Origin: Thozetella sp. PMI_491
Lineage: Eukaryota > Ascomycota > Sordariomycetes > Chaetosphaeriales > Chaetosphaeriaceae
Reading direction: 5' to 3'
Length of the DNA stretch: 64,000 nucleotides
Assembly (NCBI GenBank): GCA_021432635.1
Contig: MU270019.1
Location: 434,001 to 498,000 of the forward strand
The notes under the pieces are model-generated. The model ran no database searches, was not told the DNA's origin, and saw nothing but the letters and a program-made list of their open reading frames with translations. Of the stretch, positions 9,879 to 19,712 are shown in pieces. How positions within the stretch are numbered: position 1 is the stretch's first letter; each line of letters opens with the position of its first letter. A program made the translations under genes and the position numbers.

Positions 9879-11918
9879 TTATCCTATCACCACATCCTCA
9901 ATCCTGTGGCTACAGGACAACGCCTCACCGTCCATAAAGTTGTGAACATAGCACTCGCCAACCAACGTATACAAATCATCCTCATCCTGCTTCCTCAAAG
10001 CAACCGGCACACTACATCCCTGTAGGACCCACACATCATCACCTTTCATTGACCCGGTGGGGACCAAAGCGAGATATCCATCACTCAGGGTAGCAAAGGC
10101 CATGTCGAAGCAATTCTCTCTTCCGCCCATGGTCTCCATCAACCGCTCCGGGAGAAGGAAGGTGGTTGGAGCCTTTTTCTCTAGCTCTAGGGGTATGCCA
10201 CGACAGATATCCAGCAATCTCCGGCCGCGGATCATGAACTCCTCGTTAGACCGAATCCACTCTACGGTATATGTAGTGTCGGATTTTTCCTCCTCCTCGG
10301 ACATGTTTGGGATGAGCAGACTTAGCTGGTGCAGCTCTGTTCTGACAGACTCGGCGGGGAAGGTACTTTCTAGGTATCGCGAGTACCTATTGATGGTTAG
10401 AGTGCGGACGATGTCAGTGGCAAGATCGGCTTCAAATGCTCCCGGTGGCAGGCCCATGCCTTTCGCGTTAGCCGGCGAGGTCGATTGCACTTGGTTGCTT
10501 TCTGTGGGCTCTCGGTTCCTGTCATCGCCACGCGATCTCGTTGCTATCCCGTCAATTTTACCCAGGTAGACCCCTCTACAGGTGAGTGTTTGTGCCGAAA
10601 CATTGTGACGGATGTGCGGCTGAGTGGACCCAGATGCAGAGAAAATAGGCATTGAACCTTGTCTCTCGATCTCTGGCCAAGGAAGCGGTCTGAAACAGCC
10701 AATATGATCTCGTCCAGGCTGACTGACCATGAGCGGAACGACTCGCGGCCGTACCTTGGCTCTCCAGTCCGGCAGCCACGATGGCCATCGAGGGATTCCC
10801 GCTCCTTTTGAGTCGGTGTTTAGACGGAACAGGGGCGCAAAGCAAATGACATCCAGGCTGTCGAATACGTCGATAAAGTTGATGACAAAGTCGGTGTAGA
10901 CAGCTTGAATAGTGTTCTTCGGGTTATAGGTGGGTACACCGACAACCGCACGGTCGCGATCCCTAGCCAGGCCAAGAAGCGAGTAGATACGATCCCTGGG
11001 ATCTACACACTCGTAGTCTCCCGTGTACGCCAATAAAGAAAGCAAGCTTACTCTATTTTTAGGGTACTCAGCGAAGACCTTACGCATGCGTCTCCTTCCC
11101 CATCCCGTGCCCCATGCGGCGCCTCTCCCGATCCCAATACTGTGGCAGAAATAGAGAGCTTGCATCACTTCGTAGAAGACGTCATGCGCCATCGCCTTCT
11201 CCCCGCAATGGAGCTCGAGCGACGAAGGGAGGACGAACTCTTGTAGCGTCCAAACTCTCGTCCACCAAGGTTGTCGGAAAAACACCTCGACGCTGTCCCA
11301 AGTCGTGGATTGCCAGGCCGAGGGAGGTAATACTGTGCTGTCAGATCGGGGATTGCCGGCGATTGCAGCGACCAGTTCGTGAAAAAAGTCCATAGCCTTG
11401 TCCGTATCAACCGATCCTGGCCCCAGCCAGACTATTGTCCTTGTCGACTGCTCGTAAATGCGCCCCATAAGCTGGACCTGCTGCGCGCGTTCGTGCTCAT
11501 CCTCCAGGTTGATGCAGATCGAGTCTATCCACACCCAATGATCGTCGCGGAAGCGAGGGTAGTCACAGAGGGCTTCTAGGATGGGAAACACATTGTCGAG
11601 AACTGGAAGTGGTCTGCCGTCGACCTGGATCGTTCTCGTCCGTCGAGGCTCGCCCCAGACGTACGACAAGGTGATGAACTCTGGGCAATGCTGGTCACCA
11701 AGAGTAAAGGTTTCAAGCTTGCCGTGAAGGCTCTGGTCCGAACTCCTAGCAAGGCGCAACAACCGGATCGACGCGAATGGTTTGTACACATACCAAGTTG
11801 CGAATCTCGGGGTCGTCATGTCGCTCATTTTCACGCATGGAAGCGAAATTGCAGAGCAGTGGCTGAGTGTGGGGTAGCTCTCTCCTGTATCCCGCGCATC
11901 CTTTGGAGCCAACTGCAT
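9879..11918 (-). CDS. HET-domain (heterokaryon incompatibility type) protein
   Basis: A single-exon gene of about 679 residues counted from the ATG at 11918; a second in-frame ATG 29 codons downstream (MSDMTTPRF) is an equally possible start and fits the usual spacing to the domain. HET-domain proteins trigger cell death after recognition of non-self in filamentous ascomycetes. The HET blocks are seen in order: FITLSYVWGEP with TIQVDGRPLPVLDNV, then DHWVWIDSICINLEDEHERAQQV, then the long spacer and WWTRVWTLQEFVLPSSLELHCG. Further on come the common DPRDRIYSLLGLA motif and a C-terminal half without other recognisable domains. It ends in YVHNFMDGEALSC, a frequent HET-protein ending, so the reading looks complete. 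No N-terminal partner domain such as NACHT or patatin is fused to it. Confidence 0.92.
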   Translation of the reverse strand: MQLAPKDARDTGESYPTLSHCSAISLPCVKMSDMTTPRFATWYVYKPFASIRLLRLARSSDQSLHGKLETFTLGDQHCPEFITLSYVWGEPRRTRTIQVDGRPLPVLDNVFPILEALCDYPRFRDDHWVWIDSICINLEDEHERAQQVQLMGRIYEQSTRTIVWLGPGSVDTDKAMDFFHELVAAIAGNPRSDSTVLPPSAWQSTTWDSVEVFFRQPWWTRVWTLQEFVLPSSLELHCGEKAMAHDVFYEVMQALYFCHSIGIGRGAAWGTGWGRRRMRKVFAEYPKNRVSLLSLLAYTGDYECVDPRDRIYSLLGLARDRDRAVVGVPTYNPKNTIQAVYTDFVINFIDVFDSLDVICFAPLFRLNTDSKGAGIPRWPSWLPDWRAKVRPRVVPLMVSQPGRDHIGCFRPLPWPEIERQGSMPIFSASGSTQPHIRHNVSAQTLTCRGVYLGKIDGIATRSRGDDRNREPTESNQVQSTSPANAKGMGLPPGAFEADLATDIVRTLTINRYSRYLESTFPAESVRTELHQLSLLIPNMSEEEEKSDTTYTVEWIRSNEEFMIRGRRLLDICRGIPLELEKKAPTTFLLPERLMETMGGRENCFDMAFATLSDGYLALVPTGSMKGDDVWVLQGCSVPVALRKQDEDDLYTLVGECYVHNFMDGEALSCSHRIEDVVIG

Positions 11919-12813
11919 CGCTGCTGACAATAAGCGCCAAGTTTGAGCCTCATAGACATCATTGCTAGCCAATCAGGTCTGCCAAGAGCACAAATTTCTG
12001 CCTTTTCGTAATTAAACTAAAATACATACCGATGGCAATAGATGATCATCGCATCCAAGGCGGAGTTGCCTGATCCTACCATTGCGGGGGTTGACGACAT
12101 AAATGTAAAAGCAAAAGAATCGTCTTGTACTCGGAGATTCTGCCTGCTTTGTTTAACCGTCACAGCTTGCTTAGGTCGCTTCTTTCTCTGGCGATGCCCC
12201 GTCCGTTGGTGGAGACCTGCTCTATTATCTAGCTAATAGAGCAGGTAGGAGCCGCTATCCCAATGGCAAGGCATGAATTACGCTCAAACATGGGGTCCAG
12301 ACTATGTGACACGTTCATGCTTGTCGACGGTCTCCTGATTATAGTAGGGCTGACATAAATGGGGTAGGCAGCCGCCTCAGTACCTCAGGTAAGCTCAAAC
12401 CTGTAATGCAGTGACAACTGTAGGCCGCAAACAGATATGTTGAATCGGAGGGATTGTATCACGTGTGCGGAACGGACGAAGTCAAAATCGGGGGCAAAGT
12501 CGACATGGACAAGGTAAAAGGAAACATTCACAAATTCTGGCGTCCGCTATTTCCATTTATAAAAGTACGAAATCAGCGAGCGGGGACGCGGTGTTCGGCC
12601 CGCCTCAGTGGGGTCAGGACGGGTGGCTTAACCTAGTAGGAGGTTGCGTCGTGCTCTTCACCCCTATGCACTGCCAATTTCTCTTCGTAGCATCTGCAAA
12701 TTCCCTGTTTCCTTCCTACATTTTATTCAAAAGAAAAGCTGGCTCACTGAAGATACCCACAGCGCTCTGCAGGCAGGCGAAGAGACAGGAAGTCGCTCAA
12801 CCGAGCCCAATCT
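11919..12813. promoter_or_regulatory. Spacer with the HET gene promoter and a perfect hairpin
   Basis: Upstream region of the minus-strand HET gene. It holds the hairpin listed at 12215-12246. No further gene is supported. Confidence 0.4.
12215..12246. repeat. Perfect 13-nt-arm hairpin
   Basis: ACCTGCTCTATTA at 12215-12227 and its exact reverse complement at 12234-12246 enclose TCTAGC. It lies about 300 bp upstream of the HET gene start. It could be a solo remnant of an inverted-repeat element, a regulatory cruciform or a terminator-like structure. Confidence 0.75.
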
Positions 12814-13362
12814 TCAAGATCTTCCCAAGATTGGGATGCACCAGCGCCGCCGCCGCCGCCCTCTCTCTGACGCATGAACACCCACTGAAGGATGCTCAAC
12901 TGCCCCTAATCGTACTACGGGCGACCCAAACGGTACGCCAAGCGGCGTACTCGTCGGCACCTGCGCATAAGGCGGTGCTTGTAGCGGTGCCTTCATCGGT
13001 ACATATGGATGGGTCGATGATTGTGACGGCACTGTCACCGGTAAATGTGCATTAGAGGGCGGTTGCACCGTTACTCGGCACCAGCCGACGGGGCAGCTGT
13101 AGAATTGCTCCCCCGCCCGACTGGTACCAAGACGACTGAGATTGCGGCACTGTTCACAGCGCGGATTCTGGGGGTGGATGCCGATTCCGTCATTGAAGGT
13201 GATGAAAGATTTTTGGCAGACCGTGTTTAAGCATTGGAAGTAAGGCCTGAAGGCATGACCTCGCGGGTTGTTTGCAAATACATTGTTGAGTGTGCCCTGG
13301 GTCCCGCATTTTGGACAGGATGGGGGCTGAGGAAGGGGGAACGTGGGCTCTAGTCCCCACAT
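12814..13362 (-). CDS. GRF-type zinc-finger protein, small
   Basis: A 182-residue single-exon reading from the ATG at 13362. After MWGLEPTFPLPQPPS come two zinc-binding modules: CPKCG (x about 24) CLNTVCQKSFITFND at about residues 16-55, and NPRCEQC (x about 14) FYSCPVGWCRV at about 63-95. Spacing and flanking residues fit GRF-like fingers, found in nucleic-acid-binding proteins and in many uncharacterised ascomycete proteins that begin in this way. The rest is Pro/Ala/Val-rich and low in complexity, ending in an Arg-rich tail (RGRRRRR). The frame is open another 19 codons upstream without an ATG, so an earlier exon is possible. The basic tail could bind nucleic acid, or the true C-terminus may be spliced differently. 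Confidence 0.65.
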   Translation of the reverse strand: MWGLEPTFPLPQPPSCPKCGTQGTLNNVFANNPRGHAFRPYFQCLNTVCQKSFITFNDGIGIHPQNPRCEQCRNLSRLGTSRAGEQFYSCPVGWCRVTVQPPSNAHLPVTVPSQSSTHPYVPMKAPLQAPPYAQVPTSTPLGVPFGSPVVRLGAVEHPSVGVHASERGRRRRRWCIPILGRS

Positions 13363-14647
13363 GTCGACCAAGCAGCACCTCTGTAGTGATCGTTGTAGTC
13401 GTAATAGGTAGTACTTCAATGTATTGTCAGATGCCTAGTCACGGCCGGTGGGTGGAAATTGAAGGCTGAGTGGCACACCCGTGGTGTATGGCCAGGCCGG
13501 CGGGACTAAAGAAAGAAGGGGGGGTTTAGAAGAAGGGAGACGAGAAATACCACTAGCACTATCTGCGCGAGGATGAGAGGCTTGTTGATAGTATTCTGAC
13601 ACTAGAACAAGGGATGCTAGCGAGGTAAACCGGATTATATATACCATCGTTGATGCCGCTGGTCGGCTTTTAGACAGGCTGATCACCGTGATGTGCGTAG
13701 GAGAACCAGCCGAGGCACTCTAGAGATCGCACTATCCAATCACCCAGATAGAGCAGCCAGGTAGCTTGGTCATCGCAATCTGCTCTGCATGCGGCTGAAG
13801 CTAATATCTCAAACCCTGCCTACTGGCGTTTCCGTTACGCGCCCGCTTTCGACTGCACTGACGCCACATCCTTCAGCCCCAGTCAACGTCACCCAGAGGA
13901 TGGCTCCGGAGGAATGATAGCAGCTACCCTGTCTCGGGTGCTGCCGCTTTTTAGGCTTGGCTCCCAAGACGACAAGGCCATCTCTCAGGCTCTCCGGTGT
14001 AAAGATGCTGAGGAGCCAAGTGGTGTTTGGCGTAAACCTGCGACGATGGCGGGCAACCCTGAATCCTGCACGAAGGATATGAACGCCTCGCCGTAGCTGA
14101 CCTGAGACCCTGATCCAGTGGCAGAAAATCCATACCTCAAAGCGCTAGCCAACCAGCAGGATGCACAAATAGCGGAACTAACCCGCGCAGTCTTGCTAAA
14201 GGCAACCAGCATAGACTTGACAGCCCAGCCGGCTATATAGCCATTCTAGTTAGTCATTCCGATAAGCTGAACGACAGGCCCACCACTAGATTGGGTATGG
14301 ACGTATTTGCTTAGTCGCCTGTTGGCATTGCCGGCGCCACGCAGAAATGTCGTATCATCTTGTTAGGCACTCTCAACTACGCAGGATCGCTTTTCGACCG
14401 CCTCCATGGAATAAGCGTCGTATTCGGTATGTTGCCTCGGCGTGACGGCATTGCTCTGTACATAGTGGCACAAATGCAACTACGGCTTTTCAGGCACTGG
14501 GGTGTGAAATATCTATCAAGAAGAGTTGACTTGGAATTGAACAGCGGATACCTAAGGTGTTAGGCGTTCTATGGAGTGACAAAATAGGTCTGATAGCGAT
14601 GCTTTTGATCGGGCGAGGTGGCCGGGTTTGCGTGTGTCAAATAGAGG
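13363..14647. other. Intergenic, no supported gene
   Basis: Several overlapping frames on both strands lack motifs. A plus-strand stretch near 14120-14215 reads as a plausible helix (KALANQQDAQIAELTRAVLL) but is bounded by stops and has no recognisable partner, so it was not called. Confidence 0.45.
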
Positions 14648-14698
14648 AATCAGAAATCAGAACCCCCCAGCATCGACACCGGGATTACAATACAGTAC
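14648..14698. repeat. Dispersed repeat, inverted partial copy of the 8.95-kb foldback element
   Basis: The reverse complement of this stretch (GTACTGTATTGTAATC..GTGTCGATGCTGGGGGG..TCTGATTTCTGATT) aligns with about 8980-9042, with few substitutions and one 4-nt gap. Only the loop and one arm are present. It overlaps the last codons and the stop of the methyltransferase gene. Confidence 0.7.
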
Positions 14699-15374
14699 AT
14701 ATAATGAAGCCGTTGAACACTGGGGTAGGAAGCATAGGATGCGATGCCACCGTAGGCATGAGCGTGGCCATGACTCTCTCGTCCTTTCCGATCTGGGTCA
14801 AGATGGAATCGGTTTCTTCCCCGTTGTACCCATGCTTGAACATGGCGCCCACCACGTCGTCCAAGAAGATGCATCCGTTGGGGCGGGTGAGCTTCACCGC
14901 CCAGTCAAATTGCTCCCAGTGGTCTTCAAACTCTGCATCAATGAACACCATGTCGAATTGGCGCCCCTCCGCCGCGAGCTTTGACATAACCTCGATCCCA
15001 GACCCGAGGAGGACCTCGACGTCGAGGCCCTTGACGTTCTCCAGCGCCACTTCGCGATGCTTGGGGCTGATCTCGATGCTCGTCACTTTGGCCCCGGCCT
15101 CCGCGAGGCAGATAGCCGAGTAGCCACCGAGCGTGCCGACCTCGAGCACCGACTTAGCGCCCATGGCTCGGGCGAGAATGGTTAGGTACTGGCCCGAGAT
15201 GGGAGAGACGCTGATTGGCGGAAGGCCATTGGCTGCCGAGGTCGCCAGTGCCTGCTTTAGCTTGGGATTGGGGCGGACCAGGGCCGATTCCGCTTGGGCT
15301 GTTAACTGTGGGGCCAACCGGAAGTTGTCGAAGTTGAGGACGGTGCTCAGGATGGATTTCAGAGCGGGATCCAT
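14685..15374 (-). CDS. Cation-dependent O-methyltransferase (CCoAOMT-like, family 3)
   Basis: A 229-residue single-exon gene with ATG at 15374. It is a SAM-dependent, divalent-cation O-methyltransferase of the caffeoyl-CoA/catechol type, which methylates vicinal hydroxyls on phenolic or polyketide-like substrates in the cytosol. SAM motif I is SVLEVGTLGGYSAICLAEAG (about residues 75-94), the acidic ribose-binding region is VTSIEISP, and the metal-site region is FDMVFIDAEFEDHW, followed by GCIFLDDVVG, where many relatives have DN. Length is usual for the family. The last codons and the stop fall in the dispersed repeat at 14648-14698, so the C-terminal TVL may be recruited sequence. The neighbours are an SDR and a regulator, typical of tailoring gene sets. 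Confidence 0.92.
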   Translation of the reverse strand: MDPALKSILSTVLNFDNFRLAPQLTAQAESALVRPNPKLKQALATSAANGLPPISVSPISGQYLTILARAMGAKSVLEVGTLGGYSAICLAEAGAKVTSIEISPKHREVALENVKGLDVEVLLGSGIEVMSKLAAEGRQFDMVFIDAEFEDHWEQFDWAVKLTRPNGCIFLDDVVGAMFKHGYNGEETDSILTQIGKDERVMATLMPTVASHPMLPTPVFNGFIICTVL

Positions 15375-15976
15375 GGTTTTGTGTTGAACGATGCCAAAAG
15401 ATACGATGAAATTTGATGGTATGACTTTTTACTTATGTAGAATATGCAGTGAGAATGACAGACTACCTAGACAGCAGCACGGTTTCTTTGCACTCTTTAT
15501 ATAGATGAATTGGAGCGCTCCAAGCGCCGATCGGCCGCCGCTATTCCCTCCGCAGAAGTACGGTAAACGAGGCGAAAACGAATTGCCAGGTGCGAAACAC
15601 ACAGCACCTCGTTTGCTGCCGCACACTTGCCCCAAATGTTCCAACGCCGCAATCGATTGTACGAGCCGCCTTCGTACACTAACTAAAATCTACGAGGACA
15701 TTACGCAATGCGAGCCGGTTTTATAAGGTACCATCCCACAATTTCCCTTTCGGCCTAGCTCCCTCGCACGCGCTCTTTGCAATTGGGAACTGGGCAGATT
15801 AGGGTCGCTGGGCCTGTTTTACCAAACACCCGGGATGGATTGCCTCCAGCCTCGCTGCGAGCTCCGTCCAGATCTGCTTCTGTATGCTCTGGCCCTCTCT
15901 GTTGGTCATCCAATCTGGGAGCCAGTATCTGTAGCACACGTCAGCATATGATCAACGAGTAGTCTCCCGAATGCGA
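15375..15976. promoter_or_regulatory. Promoter region of the O-methyltransferase
   Basis: About 600 bp between the methyltransferase start and the SDR 3' end, both on the minus strand. No gene is supported. It contains the methyltransferase promoter and the SDR terminator by position only. Confidence 0.45.
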
Positions 15977-16931
15977 CTAGTCTGCATACTCCTTGACCTT
16001 GCAGCCAGATAGGAACTTTCCGTGGCTGCTCTCGTCGGCAGCGACGCAGTGCAAAATCGTGCGACTCCCTTCCTCCGCCGTCCGCGCCATGATGCTTCGA
16101 GCCACCGCGATATATGCCCGAGTCCAAGTGCGCGTGTGGCGGGTCAAGCCGGTGACACATAGGCCTGGCGAGACCATGTTGATGATAACGCCGGTCTCCT
16201 CCACCGGAAACATGGCTGCAAATTCTCGGACTGCGAACATTTCTACTGCCTTAGTCAGGGCGTATCTAGAGTTATGCGTATGGTTAATGTGACTTACGAC
16301 ACGTAGAAAGGCGATAAGGCGTATCCACTTACCTCCCATCCATGTCCGCAATCTTTGGGTCGTTGAAGCCGTCGAATACATAACCACCACCGCTTTTGCT
16401 CAACTCCTTCTGACTCTGGAACCCCAAGGCGGCGACAACGAGCACCAGGCGAGTCTGGACAGTGAGCCGCCGTGCAGTCTCGGACAATTTAGGCAGCAAC
16501 AACGCGCCTAGGAGAATGGTGCTAATGACGTTGACGGTTATAGACGTCTCCATGCCTTCCGCAGAGCTCCACGAGTCCAAGGCGACGGCGGCATTTTCGA
16601 TCAAGCAATCAAGCCGCTCGAGTTCCCCACATGCTTTACTCGCGAAAGCCTGAACGGATGCGAAAGAGGCGAGATCGAGATGCCACACCTCGGCAACGCC
16701 TTTGCGGCCTGTCGTATGTTCGATATCTGCCCTAGCTTTCTCGCCCTGCTCGGTATTCCTCACGGCGAGGATGACCCGCGCGGCATCGCAAGCAACCAGG
16801 TGTCTCGCCGTCTCCAGACCTAGGCCAATATTCGCACCAGTCACTATGTAAACTTTTCCGGCGCATATTTCCGAGCTCACGAGCACGGGTAGCGTTTTGT
16901 ACTGTTCCTGTATGATTTGCAGGACACTCAT
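15977..16931 (-). CDS. Short-chain dehydrogenase/reductase (SDR)
   Basis: Two exons, 16931-16333 and 16265-15977, joined across a 67-nt GTAAGT..CTCTAG intron, give 295 residues. It is a classical NAD(P)H-dependent SDR. The Rossmann motif VTGANIGLGLETARHL is at about residues 31-46, HLDLASFASV marks the adenine-binding Asp region, ENAAVA takes the place of NNAG, and the catalytic YxxxK is RYALTK directly across the exon junction. NMVSPGLCVTGL is the PG motif. Where relatives of this fungal subfamily have VSSEVHF, this protein reads VVAALGF, so the usual catalytic Ser appears to be Ala. That makes its activity uncertain. The ATG at 16931 (MSVLQIIQ) is the first Met in the frame. Confidence 0.88.
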
Positions 16932-17556
16932 TGTGCCGTGATGTGGCCGTTTGGCTGGACTGCACAGAAGTGGCAATCGATATTGGATCAGCTGAAGAAG
17001 GGACTAGAATTGATAGAGAAGCCAAAGGGTTACTGCAAGTATGACACTGTCGATTGTTCTATACCGGCAAAGCAAAGATGATAGGGGACAGCTCCCTACA
17101 CAAGAGATTCCTGACCCGGGAGAGTCTTTATAGGAAGACAAAGGATGGAAGAGGGATGCATCGGAGTTGGATAGAGCCCGAGAATCCGTGGGTCAAGCAA
17201 GCTTGCAAATAACTGCAGATAGGCCTGCCCATGTTTGACGATAGTTCTGGAACCGACGCTTGCCTCGTCGCTACACGATCCAAAGCAAAGGTATTTAGAG
17301 CTTATTGCTCAGGAGCCAATCAGGTATTGAATTCCTATTTAGGAATGGCTGCCCAGTACGTTACAGTGATTGGTGCATGCTGGCACTAAGACCCATAGAT
17401 CGACCGCGACTGTGGGTCTGGCGGAACCGATCATGAACGATACTGCTTCGCGGATGTGCTAGGAACTCCGGAAACACCCCTTACATCCCAACAAATTTCG
17501 CACGCGAGGAACAGCAGCTGCGCATATCTCCGAAATCTTGCAGAGGGAAGTAAGCC
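16932..17556. promoter_or_regulatory. Divergent promoter between SDR and fungal regulator
   Basis: A 625-bp head-to-head intergenic region. It holds a near-perfect palindrome, ATTCCTATTTAGGAAT (17331-17346; arms ATTCCTA/TAGGAAT), and a CCAAT box at about 17315-17320. The placement suggests shared control of the two genes. Confidence 0.5.
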
Positions 17557-19129
17557 ATGGATCTGCAGTTCATCAATCATTCGGCAATAGGCCGCGAGCA
17601 GCGGCGAGCCATTCGATCCCACGTCATGAAGGGCAAAAATGCGGGACGGCCGCGACCGCCGAGAAGACGGCCGGATGCCATCCCCACGAAGCCCATCTGG
17701 GACCAGTTCCGACCACAAAAGTGCACCAACTTAGATGTTGCGTTCATGGGCCAAGACCCCCGGCGCTCGCTAGACCTGCGGCCGCTGCTCTGGAACGACA
17801 TGACCCTGATCTCGTTCCCCCAGCAGTTGAGCTCCGGCTCTAGCTCACTCCTCCGCCAAGGTAGGTTCCGTCCCTCCCTGTCTTATCTCACACAAAAATA
17901 CCACGTGCCGTTCTCACACTCTATTGCAGCCTTCTTCATAGTCGGAGAGGAGCTATACCCCTCCAAATTCTGCAAAAAATACGATATAACGGACTCCGTC
18001 TTTGTCCACTACTTACTCCAAGACGAAGCATGTAAGCGGAATACTAAGCCGAGCATAAGTGCCACGTCTCATGTGTCCAGATTTCCATAGCATACTAGCA
18101 ATAGCTACATCCTTTCTCGATGTATTCCCCGACAAGCCCAGAAACTCGTCGAGATCTTTGCGCCATCTCTCTAGAGCCTACGCCCTGATCAACCAGAGAC
18201 TCTCGGGGCCGGATGCTGCCTCGGATAGCACCATAGCTGCCGTCACAGCGCTTGTATTGTATCAGCGCATACACCACCAGCAACCTGCCGGCTTAGTTCA
18301 CCTCCATGGTCTTCGTCGAATGACTCAGCTGCGCGGCGGCATGGCGAAGCTCGGGAAGAGAAACCGCGAACTGGCGCAAAAGGCCTGGAGGTATGCCGTT
18401 TCACTTTCTTTCTCCGGACCATCCGTCGTCTTATCATCTTTTAGGGTCGACCTCGAGTTTTCCCTGCAGGATGGCTCAACCCCCCGCTTTCGTGGGCGTG
18501 AGACACCTAATCGCACCATCTCCAAACGCTGCATCCCCGGCCCCGCCAACTGTGCAGGGGCATTGCTCAAGGATCTCGGCCGTCGCCATGCTATGGACCC
18601 CAAGCTACAAACCATTGTCTTTGATGTCATCATTTTTTCTTATACACTCAATAGGCGAGACTACAACGTGAAGCTGGACCCTTCAGACTACCACGAATCG
18701 GTGACGTCGCTCCTCTATCGCCTGATCCAGTTTGCGCCGCTAGGCAGCCCGAGCCTGAGCAGTCCGCTTGACAACTTGATGCAGTTGACAATGTTAGCTT
18801 TTATGACAACTTTGCTCCCGGAGTACGGACTGAGCTACTTTAAATACGACCTCCTCGCCAGCAACCTGAGGCATGCACATCGGCGCTCAGCATTGGGAAA
18901 GAGCCAGGATGCCAAAGACATGCTTTGGGCCCTGTTTGTCGGAGGCATATCGGTTCTAGCTGACAGCGATGATGAGTGGCTGTTACCCTCATTGGTTGAG
19001 ATTTGCAAACAACTAGATCTGGGTACTTGGCCGAGCGTCCTCCGGATCCTTTGCGACTGCTCTTGGGTCGCCGCAGTACATGACGCACGTGGTCAAGCGA
19101 TGTGGAAGAAGATGGGACTAGATTTTTAG
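17557..19129 (+). CDS. Fungal-specific transcription-factor-domain protein without zinc cluster
   Basis: Exons 17557-17860, 17930-18031 and 18081-19129, with an optional further intron 18391-18444 that keeps the frame; 466 or 484 residues. The opening segment (DLQFINHSAIGREQRRAIRSHVMKG) is the hallmark start of a large ascomycete class of putative regulators with a fungal-specific transcription factor (PF11951-like) region but often no visible Zn2Cys6 cluster. None is present here. The middle and C-terminal helices (LAIATSFLDVFP, RHLSRAYALINQRL, LHGLRRMTQLRGGM, WRVDLEFSLQDG) follow the family order. It is divergent to the SDR and may control the SDR/O-methyltransferase pair. Lack of a DNA-binding domain means it could be a co-regulator or may have an unrecognised upstream exon. 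Confidence 0.8.
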
Positions 19130-19282
19130 GGATTTATGCCTAACTAATAATAGCGTTACTCCCTAAAGGTGCATGTTATTACAACTAAGTATAATAATAT
19201 ACCCGGCCGTTATTATAGAACTATCCGCACCAATCTTTGCCCAGAATGAAAATAGTGATTTGAGCACACCTTCACCATCATC

Positions 19283-19672
19283 TCAGTTCTCCTTCTCGAT
19301 CTCTCTCGATTCAAATGCCAGCCTTTTGATCTCCTTTAATTCGTCGATTACCTCCTTCAGCTCTCCCAATTCATAGATCGCCTTCTTGATCTCCCTGAGT
19401 TCAGCGACCGCCTTCTTGATTTTTCCCAATTCATTCACAACCTTCTTGATCTCCCCCGATGTGCACGTTCCATTGTTTATATCTTCCGATTCATCTTTGT
19501 CCTTCTTATATTGAAAGTAGAAATAGAGCGAAGGGGAAGTGAAATCTTGGCCTGAAGTGTCTTGAATCTTGCCGCCGAAGGCATGCTGGCAATGTGGCTG
19601 GTCATAAATAGCAGCCACTCCATGCTTCGAGTGGATTAGAATATAGCGGAACGCCTGTGATAATGCGGACAT
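19283..19672 (-). CDS. Small hypothetical protein with heptad-repeat C-terminus
   Basis: A 129-residue single-exon frame from the ATG at 19672. The first 70 residues are unremarkable. The rest is built of repeats of about ten residues with the pattern EIKKxVxELx/KIKKAVAELR/EIKKAIYELG/ELKEVIDELK/EIKRLAFESR (about residues 73-127). Hydrophobic positions and Glu/Lys pairing predict a strong coiled coil; the 10- to 11-residue spacing is closer to a hendecad than a strict heptad pattern. The DNA repeats too, so it has grown by duplication. I do not recognise a family. It could be the 3' part of the secreted-type locus just upstream (19713-20050), since TGA/TAA codons and short possible introns lie between them. 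Confidence 0.45.
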   Translation of the reverse strand: MSALSQAFRYILIHSKHGVAAIYDQPHCQHAFGGKIQDTSGQDFTSPSLYFYFQYKKDKDESEDINNGTCTSGEIKKVVNELGKIKKAVAELREIKKAIYELGELKEVIDELKEIKRLAFESREIEKEN

Positions 19673-19712
19673 AGGTTCCTTACCTCACACTTTTCCTTCG
19701 TCATGCTGCTGC

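Noticed and set aside
13435-13686. 83-residue minus frame
   Set aside because: No recognisable signal peptide or domain; could not be supported beyond chance.
17881-18090. Retained-intron reading of the regulator gene
   Set aside because: It breaks the frame before the conserved LAIATSFLDVFP helix; the two short introns restore it.
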